From Pseudomonas sp. RC10 (GTDB lineage: Bacteria > Pseudomonadota > Gammaproteobacteria > Pseudomonadales > Pseudomonadaceae), in the NCBI RefSeq assembly GCF_038397775.1, contig NZ_CP151650.1, positions 2,170,001 through 2,234,000 on the forward strand: a stretch of DNA of 64,000 nt. Reading direction: 5' to 3'. Below the pieces are notes generated by a model. The model searched no databases and was not told the DNA's origin. It saw only the letters and a list, made by a program, of their open reading frames with translations. Each line of letters begins with the position of its first letter. Positions within the stretch are counted from its first letter, which is position 1. A program made the translations under genes and the position numbers. Positions 35,891-45,869 of this stretch are shown here, one piece after another.

Positions 35891-36979
35891 ATGTACCATC
35901 GCATTTTCGGTTGCCTGTTTCTCGGGCTGGTGAGCGTGTTGCCCGTGGCGGGAAACCTCGTCCACGCCGCCGCTCAAGACAGCGCCGCCAAGCCCCATTA
36001 CCTGACCGCCGTCGAGCGCGCGGGCAAACGCCTGATCGCGGTGGGGGAGCGGGGCGTCATCCTGCTGTCCGACGACGACGGCGCCAACTGGCGTCAGGTC
36101 GACAGCGGCAACGACGTCACGCTGACCGGCCTCACGGCCCTGGACCCGCAACACATTTGGGTCGTTGGCCATGAAGGCACGTTGTTGCGCAGCGACGACG
36201 GCGGCGAGCATTGGGCACCGGTGCTGCGAGGGGTGGCGGCCGCGCAATTGGCGCTTGCCGAAGTCCGGCACCTCAGGGCGTCCCCCGTTTCAGCGCAGGC
36301 GCAGCCCTTGATCGACGGTCTGGAGCGCAACGCCGAGCGCATGATCGAGACGGGTTCCAGCGAGCCGTTGTTCTCCATTCAGTTCACTGATTCGCAGCAC
36401 GGTCTGGCGGTGGGCGCCTACGGGGTGGTCCTCCGCACACAGGACGGTGGCCGTACGTGGGCCGCCGTGCTGGGGCATGTCGACAACCCTCGCAACCTGC
36501 ACCTGTACGCCCTGGCCAACGTTCAAGGGAGCCTTTACCTGGCCGGGGAGCAAGGTTTCCTGGCGCGCTCCACGGATCAGGGCGAGCACTTTACAAGACT
36601 GGACTCCGGCGCCTCCGCCAGTTTTTTCACCCTGACCGAAGACGCCCAAGGTGGGATTTACGCAGGGGGACTCGAAGGAGTTGCCTTGCGCTCTTCGGAT
36701 CAGGGCGCCACTTGGCAGGCATTGACGGGCGGGCCCAAGCAGAGCTGGGTCGCCAGTCGACCCGGTCCTGATGACAGCGTGATATTCGCCAACGCCAACG
36801 GTGCGCTGTTTCACACCGCAAAGGACGCTGCGTTGATACCGCTCGCCCGTTCGAACGGCGGGCCGCTGTCCGATTTCATTGCCTCGCCCACAGGGGCCAC
36901 GACCGTGGTTGGCCCGGGAGGCGTGACCCACGCTTTGAAGGCTGTCTCTGACAACGCCGTACTGGAAGCCCACCAATGA
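35891..36979 (+). CDS. Ycf48/BNR-repeat beta-propeller exported protein
   Basis: About 362 residues with a signal peptide (near LVHAAAQ) followed by repeated propeller blades with the S-x-D-x-G-x-x-W type motif: LSDDDGANW, RSDDGGEHW, RTQDGGRTW, RSTDQGEHF and RSSDQGATW. This is the Ycf48/sialidase-like repeat seen next to MMPL transporters in such modules. It probably serves as a periplasmic partner of the transporter encoded immediately downstream (ATGA overlap at 36976). Confidence 0.87.
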   Translation: MYHRIFGCLFLGLVSVLPVAGNLVHAAAQDSAAKPHYLTAVERAGKRLIAVGERGVILLSDDDGANWRQVDSGNDVTLTGLTALDPQHIWVVGHEGTLLRSDDGGEHWAPVLRGVAAAQLALAEVRHLRASPVSAQAQPLIDGLERNAERMIETGSSEPLFSIQFTDSQHGLAVGAYGVVLRTQDGGRTWAAVLGHVDNPRNLHLYALANVQGSLYLAGEQGFLARSTDQGEHFTRLDSGASASFFTLTEDAQGGIYAGGLEGVALRSSDQGATWQALTGGPKQSWVASRPGPDDSVIFANANGALFHTAKDAALIPLARSNGGPLSDFIASPTGATTVVGPGGVTHALKAVSDNAVLEAHQ

Positions 36980-39450
36980 ACCCTAAAGACATGACCGGTG
37001 CCGCCGACAGTCAGCAGCCCATGACGCTGGATCAGTTCGATCCCCGCTCGGGTTCGTTCACTGAGCGCCTGATTTTCAATCACCGTTTCATCGTGATCCT
37101 GCTGTGCGTGCTCGCGACGTTTTTTCTCGGGTGGCAATTGCGCCATCTGCAACTGAACGCCAGTTTCGAAAAGACCGTACCGACCCAGCACCCGTACCTG
37201 ATTCACTACGCCGACAACAAGGACGAACTGGCGGGGCAGGGCAACGCATTGCGCATTGCGGTGGAAAACCTTGGCGGCGACATCTACAACCCGGCGTACC
37301 TGGAGACGCTGAAGCAGATCAGCGATGAGGTGTTCCTGATTCCAGGCGTTGATCGGCCGTTCATGAAGTCGCTGTGGACATCTTCCACGCGCTGGATGGC
37401 GATCACCGAAGAGGGGCTGGACGGCGGCCCGGTGATGCCGGACGACTACGACGGCTCCAAAGCCACCCTCGAAGCGCTGCACCGCAACGTCGACAACTCC
37501 GGCGAGATCGGTCGGCTGGTGGGGCTCGATGGCAAGTCGAGCATCATTTACGTACCGCTGTTGGCCCTCGATACGCAGACCGGCTTGCCGATCGATTACG
37601 CGCAATTGTCCGCGCGCCTTGAACAGATCCGGGACAAATATCGCTCCGACAAGGTCGGCATTCACATCATCGGCTTCGCCAAGGTCGTGGGTGATCTGAT
37701 CAACGGGCTGGAGCAGATCCTGCTGTTTTTCCTGCTCGCGGTGATCATCACGGGCGGCGTCTTGTACGCCTACACCCGCTGCCTGAGAAGCACGACGCTG
37801 GTGCTGTCCTGTTCGCTGGTGGCGATCATCTGGCAGTTGGGGATGTTGCCCCTGGTGGGTTTGCAGCTCGACCCGTATTCGGTGCTGGTGCCCTTCCTGG
37901 TGTTCGCCATCGGCATCAGCCACGGCGCGCAAAAGATGAACGGCATCATGCAGGACATTGGTAAGGGCACCCACCGCCTGGTCGCTGCGCGGTTCACGTT
38001 TCGAAGGCTGTTCCTGACCGGATTGACCGCGCTGCTGTGCGACGCCGTGGGGTTTGGCGTGCTGACGATCATTCAGATCCAGATCATCCAGGACCTGGCC
38101 ATGGTCGCGAGCATTGGCGTCGCCACGCTGATCTTCACCAACCTGATTTTGTTGCCGGTCTTCCTTTCGTTCGTGGGCGTGAGTCCGGTTGCCGCGCGCA
38201 AAAGCTATGAACAAAGCGTGGCAGAAGCGGACACGGCGGCCCCTAATCCGTTGTGGCAATTCCTCGACCGTTTCACCCAGCGCCGTTGGGCCACCGTGGC
38301 GCTCCTCGTTGCCGCTGTGCTGGCGGGCGGCGGTTTCGTGATTGGACGGGGCGTGCAGATCGGCGACCTCGACCGGGGCGCACCGGAATTGCGTGCCGAC
38401 TCGCGGTACAACCAGGACAACGACTTCATCACCCGGCATTACGCGTCCACCAGTGACGTCCTGGTGGTGATGGTGAAAACCCCGACCAATCAATGCACGG
38501 CCTATTCGACGCTGAAAAAAGTCGACGCGCTGGAATGGCAACTGCGCAACCTGCCCGGCGTCGAGTCCACGGCCTCGCTGTCCAGCGTCAGTCGTCAGGC
38601 GCTGGTGGGCATGAACGAAGGCAACCCCAAATGGTACGACCTCAGCCATAACCAGGGCATGTTGAACGCCATCGCCACCAACACCCCGCGTTCGCTGTTC
38701 AATCAGGACTGCAACCTGTTGTCGCTCTTCGTGTACCTGAGCGATCACAAGGCCAACACGCTCAAGGCGGTCACACGCACAGTCGAGGCCTTCGCCCTGA
38801 CCGCCGACGAGCCTGAGGTCAAGTTCCTGCTGGCCGCGGGCAGCGCCGGGTTCGAAGCCGCCACCAATCAGGTGGTGGAGAAGGCCAACCACGAAATGCT
38901 GTTGTGGGTGTACGCCGCCGTTACCTTGCTGTGCCTGGCCACGTTCCGCTCCTGGCGGGCGACGGTGTGCGCCATCGTGCCGCTGGTCCTGACGTCGATC
39001 CTGTGTGAAGCGTTGATGGTCATGCTCGGGATGGGCATCAAAGTCGCGACCTTGCCGGTCATCGCGCTGGGCGTGGGCATCGGGGTCGATTACGCGCTGT
39101 ACGTCATGAGCGTGCTGGTGGCGCACAAACGTCAGGGCCATTCGCTGTCGGCGTCCTATTACCAGTCACTGGTGTTCACCGGAAAGGTCGTGATGTTGAC
39201 CGGCGCGACCCTGGCCTGCGCGGTCTTTCTGTGGATCTTTTCACCGATCAAATTTCAGGCGGACATGGGCGTGCTGTTGGCCTTCATGTTCCTGTTGAAC
39301 ATGCTGGGCGCGCTGATTCTGTTGCCCGCGCTCGCGCATTTCATGCTGCCTGACGCGCCGCAAAAGACCACGCCGCCAACGCCTGAAAACGGACGCAGCG
39401 ACCTTGAGCCGCCGCCAGCTGCTGCCACAAAACGACAGGCGTTGGTGTGA
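36976..39450 (+). CDS. MMPL-type RND superfamily transporter
   Basis: Inner-membrane protein of 824 residues with two related halves, each with one leading helix, a large periplasmic domain and a cluster of helices (about 12 TM in total). VPFLVFAIGISHGAQKMNG and ALGVGIGVDYALYVMSV are the TM4/TM10-type segments of the MMPL/HpnN group. These transporters move lipids or other hydrophobic compounds. With DUF1302, DUF1329 and the Ycf48-like protein it forms a trans-envelope module, probably for the cluster's hydrophobic substrate; the direction of transport is not known. Confidence 0.88.
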   Translation: MNPKDMTGAADSQQPMTLDQFDPRSGSFTERLIFNHRFIVILLCVLATFFLGWQLRHLQLNASFEKTVPTQHPYLIHYADNKDELAGQGNALRIAVENLGGDIYNPAYLETLKQISDEVFLIPGVDRPFMKSLWTSSTRWMAITEEGLDGGPVMPDDYDGSKATLEALHRNVDNSGEIGRLVGLDGKSSIIYVPLLALDTQTGLPIDYAQLSARLEQIRDKYRSDKVGIHIIGFAKVVGDLINGLEQILLFFLLAVIITGGVLYAYTRCLRSTTLVLSCSLVAIIWQLGMLPLVGLQLDPYSVLVPFLVFAIGISHGAQKMNGIMQDIGKGTHRLVAARFTFRRLFLTGLTALLCDAVGFGVLTIIQIQIIQDLAMVASIGVATLIFTNLILLPVFLSFVGVSPVAARKSYEQSVAEADTAAPNPLWQFLDRFTQRRWATVALLVAAVLAGGGFVIGRGVQIGDLDRGAPELRADSRYNQDNDFITRHYASTSDVLVVMVKTPTNQCTAYSTLKKVDALEWQLRNLPGVESTASLSSVSRQALVGMNEGNPKWYDLSHNQGMLNAIATNTPRSLFNQDCNLLSLFVYLSDHKANTLKAVTRTVEAFALTADEPEVKFLLAAGSAGFEAATNQVVEKANHEMLLWVYAAVTLLCLATFRSWRATVCAIVPLVLTSILCEALMVMLGMGIKVATLPVIALGVGIGVDYALYVMSVLVAHKRQGHSLSASYYQSLVFTGKVVMLTGATLACAVFLWIFSPIKFQADMGVLLAFMFLLNMLGALILLPALAHFMLPDAPQKTTPPTPENGRSDLEPPPAAATKRQALV

Positions 39451-39498
39451 AGACGCCGCTCGTTCAATAACAAGATGATCTGAGATGAGGAATCGATA

Positions 39499-40569
39499 AT
39501 GGCCTTTCTGCGTAACGCCTGGTACCCGGCGGGTTGGGACTACGAAGTCGAGCAAGACAAGCTTTTCAACCGCAAGCTGCTGAACGAGAACATCCTGTTT
39601 TTCCGCGACTCCCAAGGCGTCGCTCAAGCGGTGCACGACCGCTGCCCGCACCGGTTTGCGCCGCTGCACATGGGCACCCTGGACGGCGACTCCGTGCGTT
39701 GCGCGTACCACGGCCTCGAATTCAACGGCCGTGGTGAATGCGTGCACAACCCCCATGGCGACGGCAAGATTCCCAAGGCGGCGAAGGTCAAGGCCTACCC
39801 GCTGGTGGAGCGTTACGGCGTGCTGTGGATCTGGATGGGCGCCCCTGAACTGGCGACGCCAGACACCATTCCTTTCTTCGAAGCACTGGACCCGGAGCTC
39901 TATTACGTCGGTCGTGACTACCTGCACGCGCGGGCCAATTACGTGCTCGAAACCGACAACATCATGGACCTCAGCCACATCGAATACCTGCACCCCAGCA
40001 CCCTGGGCAGCAGCTCGGTGAGCCAGGCCACGACGGTGGTCGAACAGGACGGCGACACGGTCTGGTCCAAGCGCCTGATCCAGAATGAAATCATGCCGTC
40101 TTTCCTGTACGACATCTTCGATTTCCCGCCGGACACCCGGGTCGATCGCTGGCTCGACGTGCGCTGGGACGCCCCGGCCACGTTGTTGCTGAACACCGGC
40201 GCCACCCGCACCGGCAGTAGCCGCGAAGAAGGCAGCCCGGTGCCCACCGTGCATTTCTTCACCCCTGAAACGGAAACCACCACCCACTACTGGTTCGGCA
40301 TCAGTTTCCCGAAACGCCTGGCCGAAGTTGGCGAGCAAAAGGCCAAGATGTACATCCAGGGCTTGCGCGTACCGTTCGAAACCGAAGACTTGCCGATGCT
40401 CGAAGCGCAGCAAGCCTCCATGGGGGATGAAGACTTCTGGGACCTCAAACCCATCCTGTTGATCGGTGACGCAGGGGCCATTCGCGCCCGCCGCATCCTC
40501 GACCGGTTGATCCTTGAGGAGCAGAACAGCCTGAATCCGTCGTCAAAGAACGTGGAGAGTCCAGCATGA
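39499..40569 (+). CDS. Rieske non-heme iron oxygenase, VanA-type
   Basis: Oxygenase of 356 residues. The Rieske [2Fe-2S] site is Cys49-x-His51 (RCPHRFAPLHMG) and Cys68-x2-His71 (CAYHGLEF). The catalytic iron motif is near 153-165 (Asp157, His160, His165 in IMDLSHIEYLHP), as in vanillate O-demethylase. GAGGAA precedes ATG 39499. It would O-demethylate or hydroxylate an aromatic acid, with electrons from the reductase encoded next (ATGA overlap). The preceding genes suggest that the product feeds FAD-hydroxylation and ring cleavage. Confidence 0.9.
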   Translation: MAFLRNAWYPAGWDYEVEQDKLFNRKLLNENILFFRDSQGVAQAVHDRCPHRFAPLHMGTLDGDSVRCAYHGLEFNGRGECVHNPHGDGKIPKAAKVKAYPLVERYGVLWIWMGAPELATPDTIPFFEALDPELYYVGRDYLHARANYVLETDNIMDLSHIEYLHPSTLGSSSVSQATTVVEQDGDTVWSKRLIQNEIMPSFLYDIFDFPPDTRVDRWLDVRWDAPATLLLNTGATRTGSSREEGSPVPTVHFFTPETETTTHYWFGISFPKRLAEVGEQKAKMYIQGLRVPFETEDLPMLEAQQASMGDEDFWDLKPILLIGDAGAIRARRILDRLILEEQNSLNPSSKNVESPA

Positions 40570-41507
40570 TCGACGTGTGTGTGGTGTCGCGCCGGTCCGA
40601 GGCGATCGACATCGACAGCTTCGAACTGGAGCGCGTCGATGGTGCGCCGTTGCCGCCGTTCACGGCCGGTGCGCACATCGACGTGCACCTGCGCAGCGGT
40701 CTGACGCGGCAGTACTCGCTGTGCAACGCGCCTCATGACACCCGTCGCTATCGCATCGGCGTGCTCAAAGACGCTGCATCACGGGGCGGTTCGCAGGCGA
40801 TGCACGGGCTGCAGGTGGGCGACATGCTGTCCATCAGCGAGCCGCGCAATCTGTTCCCGCTGGTGGCCGAGGCCAAGTATTCGATGCTGTTCGCAGGCGG
40901 GATCGGCATCACGCCGATCCTGTGCATGGCGCGAGAATTGTTCAACCGGGGTGCGCCGTTCGAGCTTCACTATTGCACGCGTTCAGTGGACCGCATGGCG
41001 TTCCTCAAGGAGCTGCGCGAGGCCGGTTTCGCCCACCGCGTGTTCTTCCATTTCGACGACACCCCTTCAAAACTGGACGCTGCGAAGGTGCTGGAACAGC
41101 CCATGATCGGGAGCCATCTTTACGTGTGTGGGCCGAACGGCTTCATGAACGCCGTCCTCGGCACGGCTGAACAACTGAACTGGCCAGCGGATCACCTGCA
41201 CCGGGAGTATTTCGCCGCGCCGGTGGTGCAACGCAGTGCGGACAGTTTTGACGTGGTGCTCAACAGCACCGGCCAGACCTACCACATCCCCGAAGGCAAA
41301 AGCGTGGTCGAGGTGTTGGCCGAGAGCGGCATCGAGATTCCGGTGTCCTGCGAACAGGGGATCTGCGGCACTTGCCTGACCAAGGTACTCGAGGGTACGC
41401 CAGACCATCGGGACATGTTTATGACGCAGGAAGAACATCAGCGCAACAACCAGTTCACGCCTTGCTGCTCACGCGCCAGCAGTGCAAGGCTGGTGCTCGA
41501 TTTGTAG
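40566..41507 (+). CDS. VanB-type FMN/[2Fe-2S] oxidoreductase
   Basis: Class IA reductase of 313 residues: FMN domain (RQYSLCNAP near 48-56), NAD domain (GGIGITPILCMA near 111-122) and a C-terminal plant-type [2Fe-2S] ferredoxin with Cys262, Cys267, Cys270 and Cys300. It passes electrons from NADH to the Rieske oxygenase, whose stop overlaps its start by 4 bases. It is the last gene of the run. Confidence 0.92.
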   Translation: MIDVCVVSRRSEAIDIDSFELERVDGAPLPPFTAGAHIDVHLRSGLTRQYSLCNAPHDTRRYRIGVLKDAASRGGSQAMHGLQVGDMLSISEPRNLFPLVAEAKYSMLFAGGIGITPILCMARELFNRGAPFELHYCTRSVDRMAFLKELREAGFAHRVFFHFDDTPSKLDAAKVLEQPMIGSHLYVCGPNGFMNAVLGTAEQLNWPADHLHREYFAAPVVQRSADSFDVVLNSTGQTYHIPEGKSVVEVLAESGIEIPVSCEQGICGTCLTKVLEGTPDHRDMFMTQEEHQRNNQFTPCCSRASSARLVLDL

Positions 41508-42104
41508 CACCGTATTCAGGGCACTGAGCGGCAATGGGTCTCCCACTGCGAGGCGCATCGCCGCGATTCCCTGATGTCGCTTGATCAATGACTTCCTGAG
41601 GGATGTGCTTGAGTGGCTCGTTATTTCCGTACTTGAGCATGTTCTTTCATTCGCTGACATCGCTCGTCAATTATCCTCACTGTAAGCCATTGAACTATCA
41701 CTGAAGTAAATGGCGAATGGTTTGCCTGTCCCTGATATCCTCTTTGCGCTTTCTTTGCCTGCATGACGCGCAGCGCGACCGTGACGAATCACTTGAAATA
41801 ATGGAAGGGGTAAGTGTCGGGAGATCGTCCGAAGTCCGGTCTTGTCCTTCACTATAAAGTTGTGGTGTATCTAGCGTTCAATTGTTCAACGTATTGAATA
41901 GTGAGTTCGAAAAAGGCTGCTGTTTGCGCAGGCCTGGCTTTGATAGGGTACTGCCATCTCGTGACCTGCCGAACTTCCAATCCCTCATGTCATTTGCACA
42001 GAGGAATGGACATTCAATCAATAACCGTTGTGAACATGGCTGACGGTTTATGGGTTGTCGGGCAGGGTTGCGTGTCTTCTATTCATGAACGTCAGGACTT
42101 TTAG
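41508..42104. other. 597-base AT-richer intergenic region before the alkene reductase gene
   Basis: No convincing gene. The 67-codon frame at 41901-42104 lacks a ribosome site. TTCAAT (41877-41882) and ATTGAA (41893-41898) form an inverted repeat with a 10-base spacer, and GTTCAA is repeated at 41876 and 41884; this may be an operator for the reductase gene. The base composition is lower in GC than the flanks, suggesting lost or acquired DNA, but no mobile element end is seen. Confidence 0.45.
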
Positions 42105-43199
42105 ATGCCTACTTTATTCGACCCTGTTTCTCTCGGCAGGCTGCAAGCCACCAATCGCATCATCATGGCACCCTTGACCCGCGCTCGTGCCACTCGCAAT
42201 CACGTGCCCACCGCCATCATGGCCGACTACTATGCGCAGCGCGCGTCGGCCGGCCTGATCATCGGCGAGGCGACCGGGATCTCGCGGCAGGCGGTGGGTT
42301 GGCCCTATGCACCCGGTCTGTGGTCCGACGAGCAAGTCAACGCCTGGAAGCTCGTCACCCAAGCCGTACATGAAAAGGGCGGTGTGATTTTCGCGCAACT
42401 CTGGCACATGGGCCGCATGGCGCATTCGGCGGTCACGGGTTCGCAACCGGTGTCCGCCAGTGCGACCGCCATGCCTGGAGAAGCGCACACCTACGACGGC
42501 AAAAAACCGTTCGAGGTCGCCAGGCCCATCACGGTCGACGAGATCCCGGGGCTCATCGCCGACTACGTCCGTGCAGCACGCAATGCAATGTCGGCCGGGT
42601 TCGACGGCGTTCAGATCCACGCCGCCAATGGCCAATTGATCGATCAGTTCTTGCGTGACCTGAGCAACGGACGCACCGACGAATACGGTGGCAGCGTGGA
42701 AAACCGGGTGCGCTTGCTCGAACAGGTGACACGGGCCGTCGCCGATGTCGTTGGCGCTGACCGCACCGCGGTGCGTCTGTCTCCCAATGGCGAGAGCTAC
42801 GGTGTGGACGACAGCGATCCCGTTCCGCTGTTCACGGCCGCAGCTGACCGGCTGAACGCCATTGGCATTGCCTTTCTGGAACTGCGCGAGCCGGGTCCGG
42901 ACGGCACGTTTGGCGCCACCGAGGTGCCGCGCTTGTCGCCGGTGATCCGTAAGCGCTTCAAAGGGCCGATCATTCTCAACAGCGACTACGACCTGGCAAG
43001 CGCCCAAGCGGATCTGAACAGTGGGCTGGCAGACGCTATCAGCTTTGGCCGGCCTTTCCTGGCGAATCCTGATCTGGTCGAACGTCTCAAGGTCGGTGCC
43101 CCCCTGAATCCCGATCATATGGAGACCTACTACAGCCAGGAGGCCGAAGGCTATACCGATTACCCGACGCTGGCCGACGCAGAAGCAACGCCGGCTTAA
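42105..43199 (+). CDS. Alkene reductase, Old Yellow Enzyme family (NemA-like)
   Basis: FMN TIM-barrel of 364 residues. It has the intact substrate pair His-x-x-Asn in VQIHAANGQLIDQF, the RTDEYGGSVENRVRLL segment and the FMN-binding DAISFGRPFLANPDLV. Such enzymes reduce activated alkenes, N-ethylmaleimide and nitro compounds with NAD(P)H. AGGAC precedes ATG 42105. It is distinct from the OYE gene at 22275, in which the Asn position is Phe. An EamA transporter gene follows after 59 bases. Confidence 0.92.
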   Translation: MPTLFDPVSLGRLQATNRIIMAPLTRARATRNHVPTAIMADYYAQRASAGLIIGEATGISRQAVGWPYAPGLWSDEQVNAWKLVTQAVHEKGGVIFAQLWHMGRMAHSAVTGSQPVSASATAMPGEAHTYDGKKPFEVARPITVDEIPGLIADYVRAARNAMSAGFDGVQIHAANGQLIDQFLRDLSNGRTDEYGGSVENRVRLLEQVTRAVADVVGADRTAVRLSPNGESYGVDDSDPVPLFTAAADRLNAIGIAFLELREPGPDGTFGATEVPRLSPVIRKRFKGPIILNSDYDLASAQADLNSGLADAISFGRPFLANPDLVERLKVGAPLNPDHMETYYSQEAEGYTDYPTLADAEATPA

Positions 43200-43258
43200 G
43201 TGCCTGCGTGCCTCGGCACCGTGTCGATGTCTGACGTTTATTAGAGAGCGGCGGTGCG

Positions 43259-44134
43259 ATGGCAAACAGGTATGTGCTGCGTGATGCCAACACAGAAAAG
43301 TGGATCTGGCTGGGTGCAACGGTACTCAGCCTGATCGCGTTTGCGGCGAACTCCATTTTTTGCCGCCTGGCGCTGCGGGGCGGAGATATCGATCCTGCCT
43401 CGTTTACGACGATTCGATTGCTTGGGGGCACGCTCTGTCTGCTGTGCCTGATACGACCCACCAACCTGAAAATGTTGGGAGGCAGCTGGCGAGGCGGCCT
43501 CTATCTGTTCGTCTACGCCTATCTGTTCGCGGTGGCTTACATACAGCTGGACGCGGGCGTCGGCGCGCTGATTCTCTTCGGCGCGGTACAGATCACCCTG
43601 TTTGCCGTGGGCTGGTCCGGCGGCGAGAAAGTGCGGCTGCGTGCGTTGCTGGGCATGCTGGTGGCATTCTCAGGTCTGGTCATCCTGCTCGCGCCAGGGG
43701 GAAGTGCGCCGCCCCTCGGCAGTGCGCTGCTCATGATGGTTGCGGGCGTTGCCTGGGGCGCTTATTCGGCACTGGGTCGATGGTCGGTGAACCCGCTGGC
43801 CGACACGGCTGGCAATTTTCTTCGCAGCCTGCCGTTATTGGCAGTCGTTGCGTCTGTAGCCCTCATCCACGAATCCTGGCATGTGTCGCCGATCGGGGCG
43901 CTGTATGCGTCGGCATCGGGCGTGTTGGCATCCGGCGCGGGCTATGCGGTGTGGTATGCGGTGGTCAGACGGCTCCGCGCACAGACGGCGGCCATCCTGC
44001 AGCTCAGCGTTCCCGTCTTCGCTTGCGCCGCAGGCGTGATCGTGCTCGATGAGCCACTGTCTGTCCGTCTGGCGGTGGCTTCAGCGGTGGTGTTGAGTGG
44101 CATTGCACTGGCGCTCACAGCCCGGCGCTTCTGA
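43259..44134 (+). CDS. EamA/DMT-family transporter
   Basis: Inner-membrane protein of 291 residues with about ten hydrophobic segments, two EamA repeats (about 15-145 and 155-285). The second repeat ends VFACAAGVIVLDEPLSVRLA, typical of these exporters. GAGAGCGG lies upstream of ATG 43259. Substrate unknown. It may share a transcript with the alkene reductase. Confidence 0.85.
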   Translation: MANRYVLRDANTEKWIWLGATVLSLIAFAANSIFCRLALRGGDIDPASFTTIRLLGGTLCLLCLIRPTNLKMLGGSWRGGLYLFVYAYLFAVAYIQLDAGVGALILFGAVQITLFAVGWSGGEKVRLRALLGMLVAFSGLVILLAPGGSAPPLGSALLMMVAGVAWGAYSALGRWSVNPLADTAGNFLRSLPLLAVVASVALIHESWHVSPIGALYASASGVLASGAGYAVWYAVVRRLRAQTAAILQLSVPVFACAAGVIVLDEPLSVRLAVASAVVLSGIALALTARRF

Positions 44135-44228
44135 TCGCGGCAGGTAACGCCACGTCTGATGAGAGGAGGACGGACGCAACCGGAATGGGCGGATGAACTG
44201 CCGATCGGTCTGCGCCGTCCCTGGGCGG

Positions 44229-45869
44229 TCAGAGCTTGAATCGCCCCACCAGGTCATTGAAGGAAATCGCGAGTCGCGACAGGTCCTGTGACGACGCTGT
44301 CGTTTGATGCGCGCCAGCTGCCGTCTGGGTCGACAGGTCCTGAATGTTGACCAGGTTGCGGTCTACCTCGCGCGCCACGTTCGCCTGCTGTTCGCTGGCG
44401 CTGGCGATGACCAGATTCCGGTCGTTGATTTCTCCAATGCCCTGTGCGATGAGTTGCAGCGCATCGCCGGTGGCCTGTGCGAACTGCTGCGTCTGGGTGA
44501 CCAGCGATTTGCTGTTACCCATCGCCACCACCGCCTGGTCAGCGCTGGATTGAATCGACGAGATCATGCTTTCGATTTCGCCTGTGGAGGATTGGGTTCT
44601 CGCCGCCAAGGCCCTGACCTCGTCGGCGACCACCGCGAAACCACGGCCCTGTTCGCCGGCGCGCGCGGCTTCGATGGCGGCGTTCAACGCCAGCAGATTG
44701 GTCTGCTCGGCGATGCCGCGAATCACTTCCAGCACTTTGCCGATGTCCCGCACGCCGACGGCAAGGTCTTCCACGATGCCGGTGGACGAGGTGATGTTGG
44801 CTGTCGCCTGATTGACGGCACCGACGGCCTCCTGCGCTTTCTCCAGACCGCTACTCGCCTGAGCGCTGACCTGTTTTGACGCTTCGGACGTCGAGATGGC
44901 GTTGCGTGCGACTTCTTCAACCGCTGAGGTCATTTGCGTCACGGCGGTGGCGGCTTGCTGGATTTCATCGTTCTGACGCAACAAGCCACGGCTGCCGTCT
45001 TCGGTCACGGCATTCAATTCCTCGGCGGCGGATGCGAGGTTGTTGGAAGCGTCCGCAATCTGGTGAATCGTGCTGCGCAGGCCTTCTTGCATCTTGCCCA
45101 AGGCCGTCAACAACTGGCCGGTTTCATCAAGGGACGTGCTGTGGATGCGCTGCGTGAGATCGCCCTTTGCGATGCGTTCAGCCGTTTCCACGGCAGTCTT
45201 GATGGGACGGCTGATGAGGCGCGCCAACACGAGCCCCAGCCCCAGTGCCGCGAGGAAGGCGGCCGCAACGCCCGTGAAGAGGATCGTCGCGGCGGTACTG
45301 GCCTGTTCGTGAGCGTCCCGCGCAGCGTCTGCAACCTGGCGGTCATTGGACTCCGCAATAGCGTCGAATTCGCTCATGACCTGCTGGTAGCGGTCTTGCA
45401 CTTCGTTGCCGACGATGGAGCGGGCAGAGGGCAAGTCGCCTGATGCCAATGCATCGAGCACGCGTTGCACCTGGGCCTGGTACAGCGGCCAGTCCTTCAC
45501 CAATTTGTCACCGGCGATACGTTCGTCTTCCACCGCTGGCGTTTTGCGATAGGTCGCGAACGCGTCTTCACTGGCTTTACGGTTGGCCCTGATGCTGGTG
45601 AGGATTTCCTGTTTGTCGCTGTCGGGCTCGTTCGCCGCCGTCACGACAATCAGGCTGTAGACGTCACGCAACTGTGCCACCGCCTTGGTTTGGGCATCAT
45701 CAATGTTTGCCACGGAAACGAAGTTGTTGGAAAACACGTTTTCCAGGCTCGCCGCCAGTTGGGTAGAACCTCGACTTCCCAATAAGCCGACGCCCAATGT
45801 AATGAATGCACATAGCCCGAACGCCATGATCAGTTTCGTGGCCAGTTTCAAATCGTGAATGAATTTCAT
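44229..45869 (-). CDS. Methyl-accepting chemotaxis protein with 4HB sensor
   Basis: Chemoreceptor of 546 residues. TM1 is at about 10-30 ([19 protein letters not shown]), a four-helix-bundle periplasmic sensor at about 35-185, TM2 at about 190-212, HAMP at about 213-265 and the signalling domain to the end. The hairpin tip [20 protein letters not shown] is present. The ligand is unknown. It is flanked by a 502-base upstream gap with inverted repeats. Confidence 0.92.
   Translation of the reverse strand: MKFIHDLKLATKLIMAFGLCAFITLGVGLLGSRGSTQLAASLENVFSNNFVSVANIDDAQTKAVAQLRDVYSLIVVTAANEPDSDKQEILTSIRANRKASEDAFATYRKTPAVEDERIAGDKLVKDWPLYQAQVQRVLDALASGDLPSARSIVGNEVQDRYQQVMSEFDAIAESNDRQVADAARDAHEQASTAATILFTGVAAAFLAALGLGLVLARLISRPIKTAVETAERIAKGDLTQRIHSTSLDETGQLLTALGKMQEGLRSTIHQIADASNNLASAAEELNAVTEDGSRGLLRQNDEIQQAATAVTQMTSAVEEVARNAISTSEASKQVSAQASSGLEKAQEAVGAVNQATANITSSTGIVEDLAVGVRDIGKVLEVIRGIAEQTNLLALNAAIEAARAGEQGRGFAVVADEVRALAARTQSSTGEIESMISSIQSSADQAVVAMGNSKSLVTQTQQFAQATGDALQLIAQGIGEINDRNLVIASASEQQANVAREVDRNLVNIQDLSTQTAAGAHQTTASSQDLSRLAISFNDLVGRFKL

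Noticed and set aside
36811..39141. 776-codon minus-strand frame
   Set aside because: Antisense to the MMPL transporter, with low-complexity composition and no recognisable domain.
41901..42104. 67-codon frame ending just before the alkene reductase start
   Set aside because: GTG start without a ribosome site; the hydrophobic start is not enough to call a gene.
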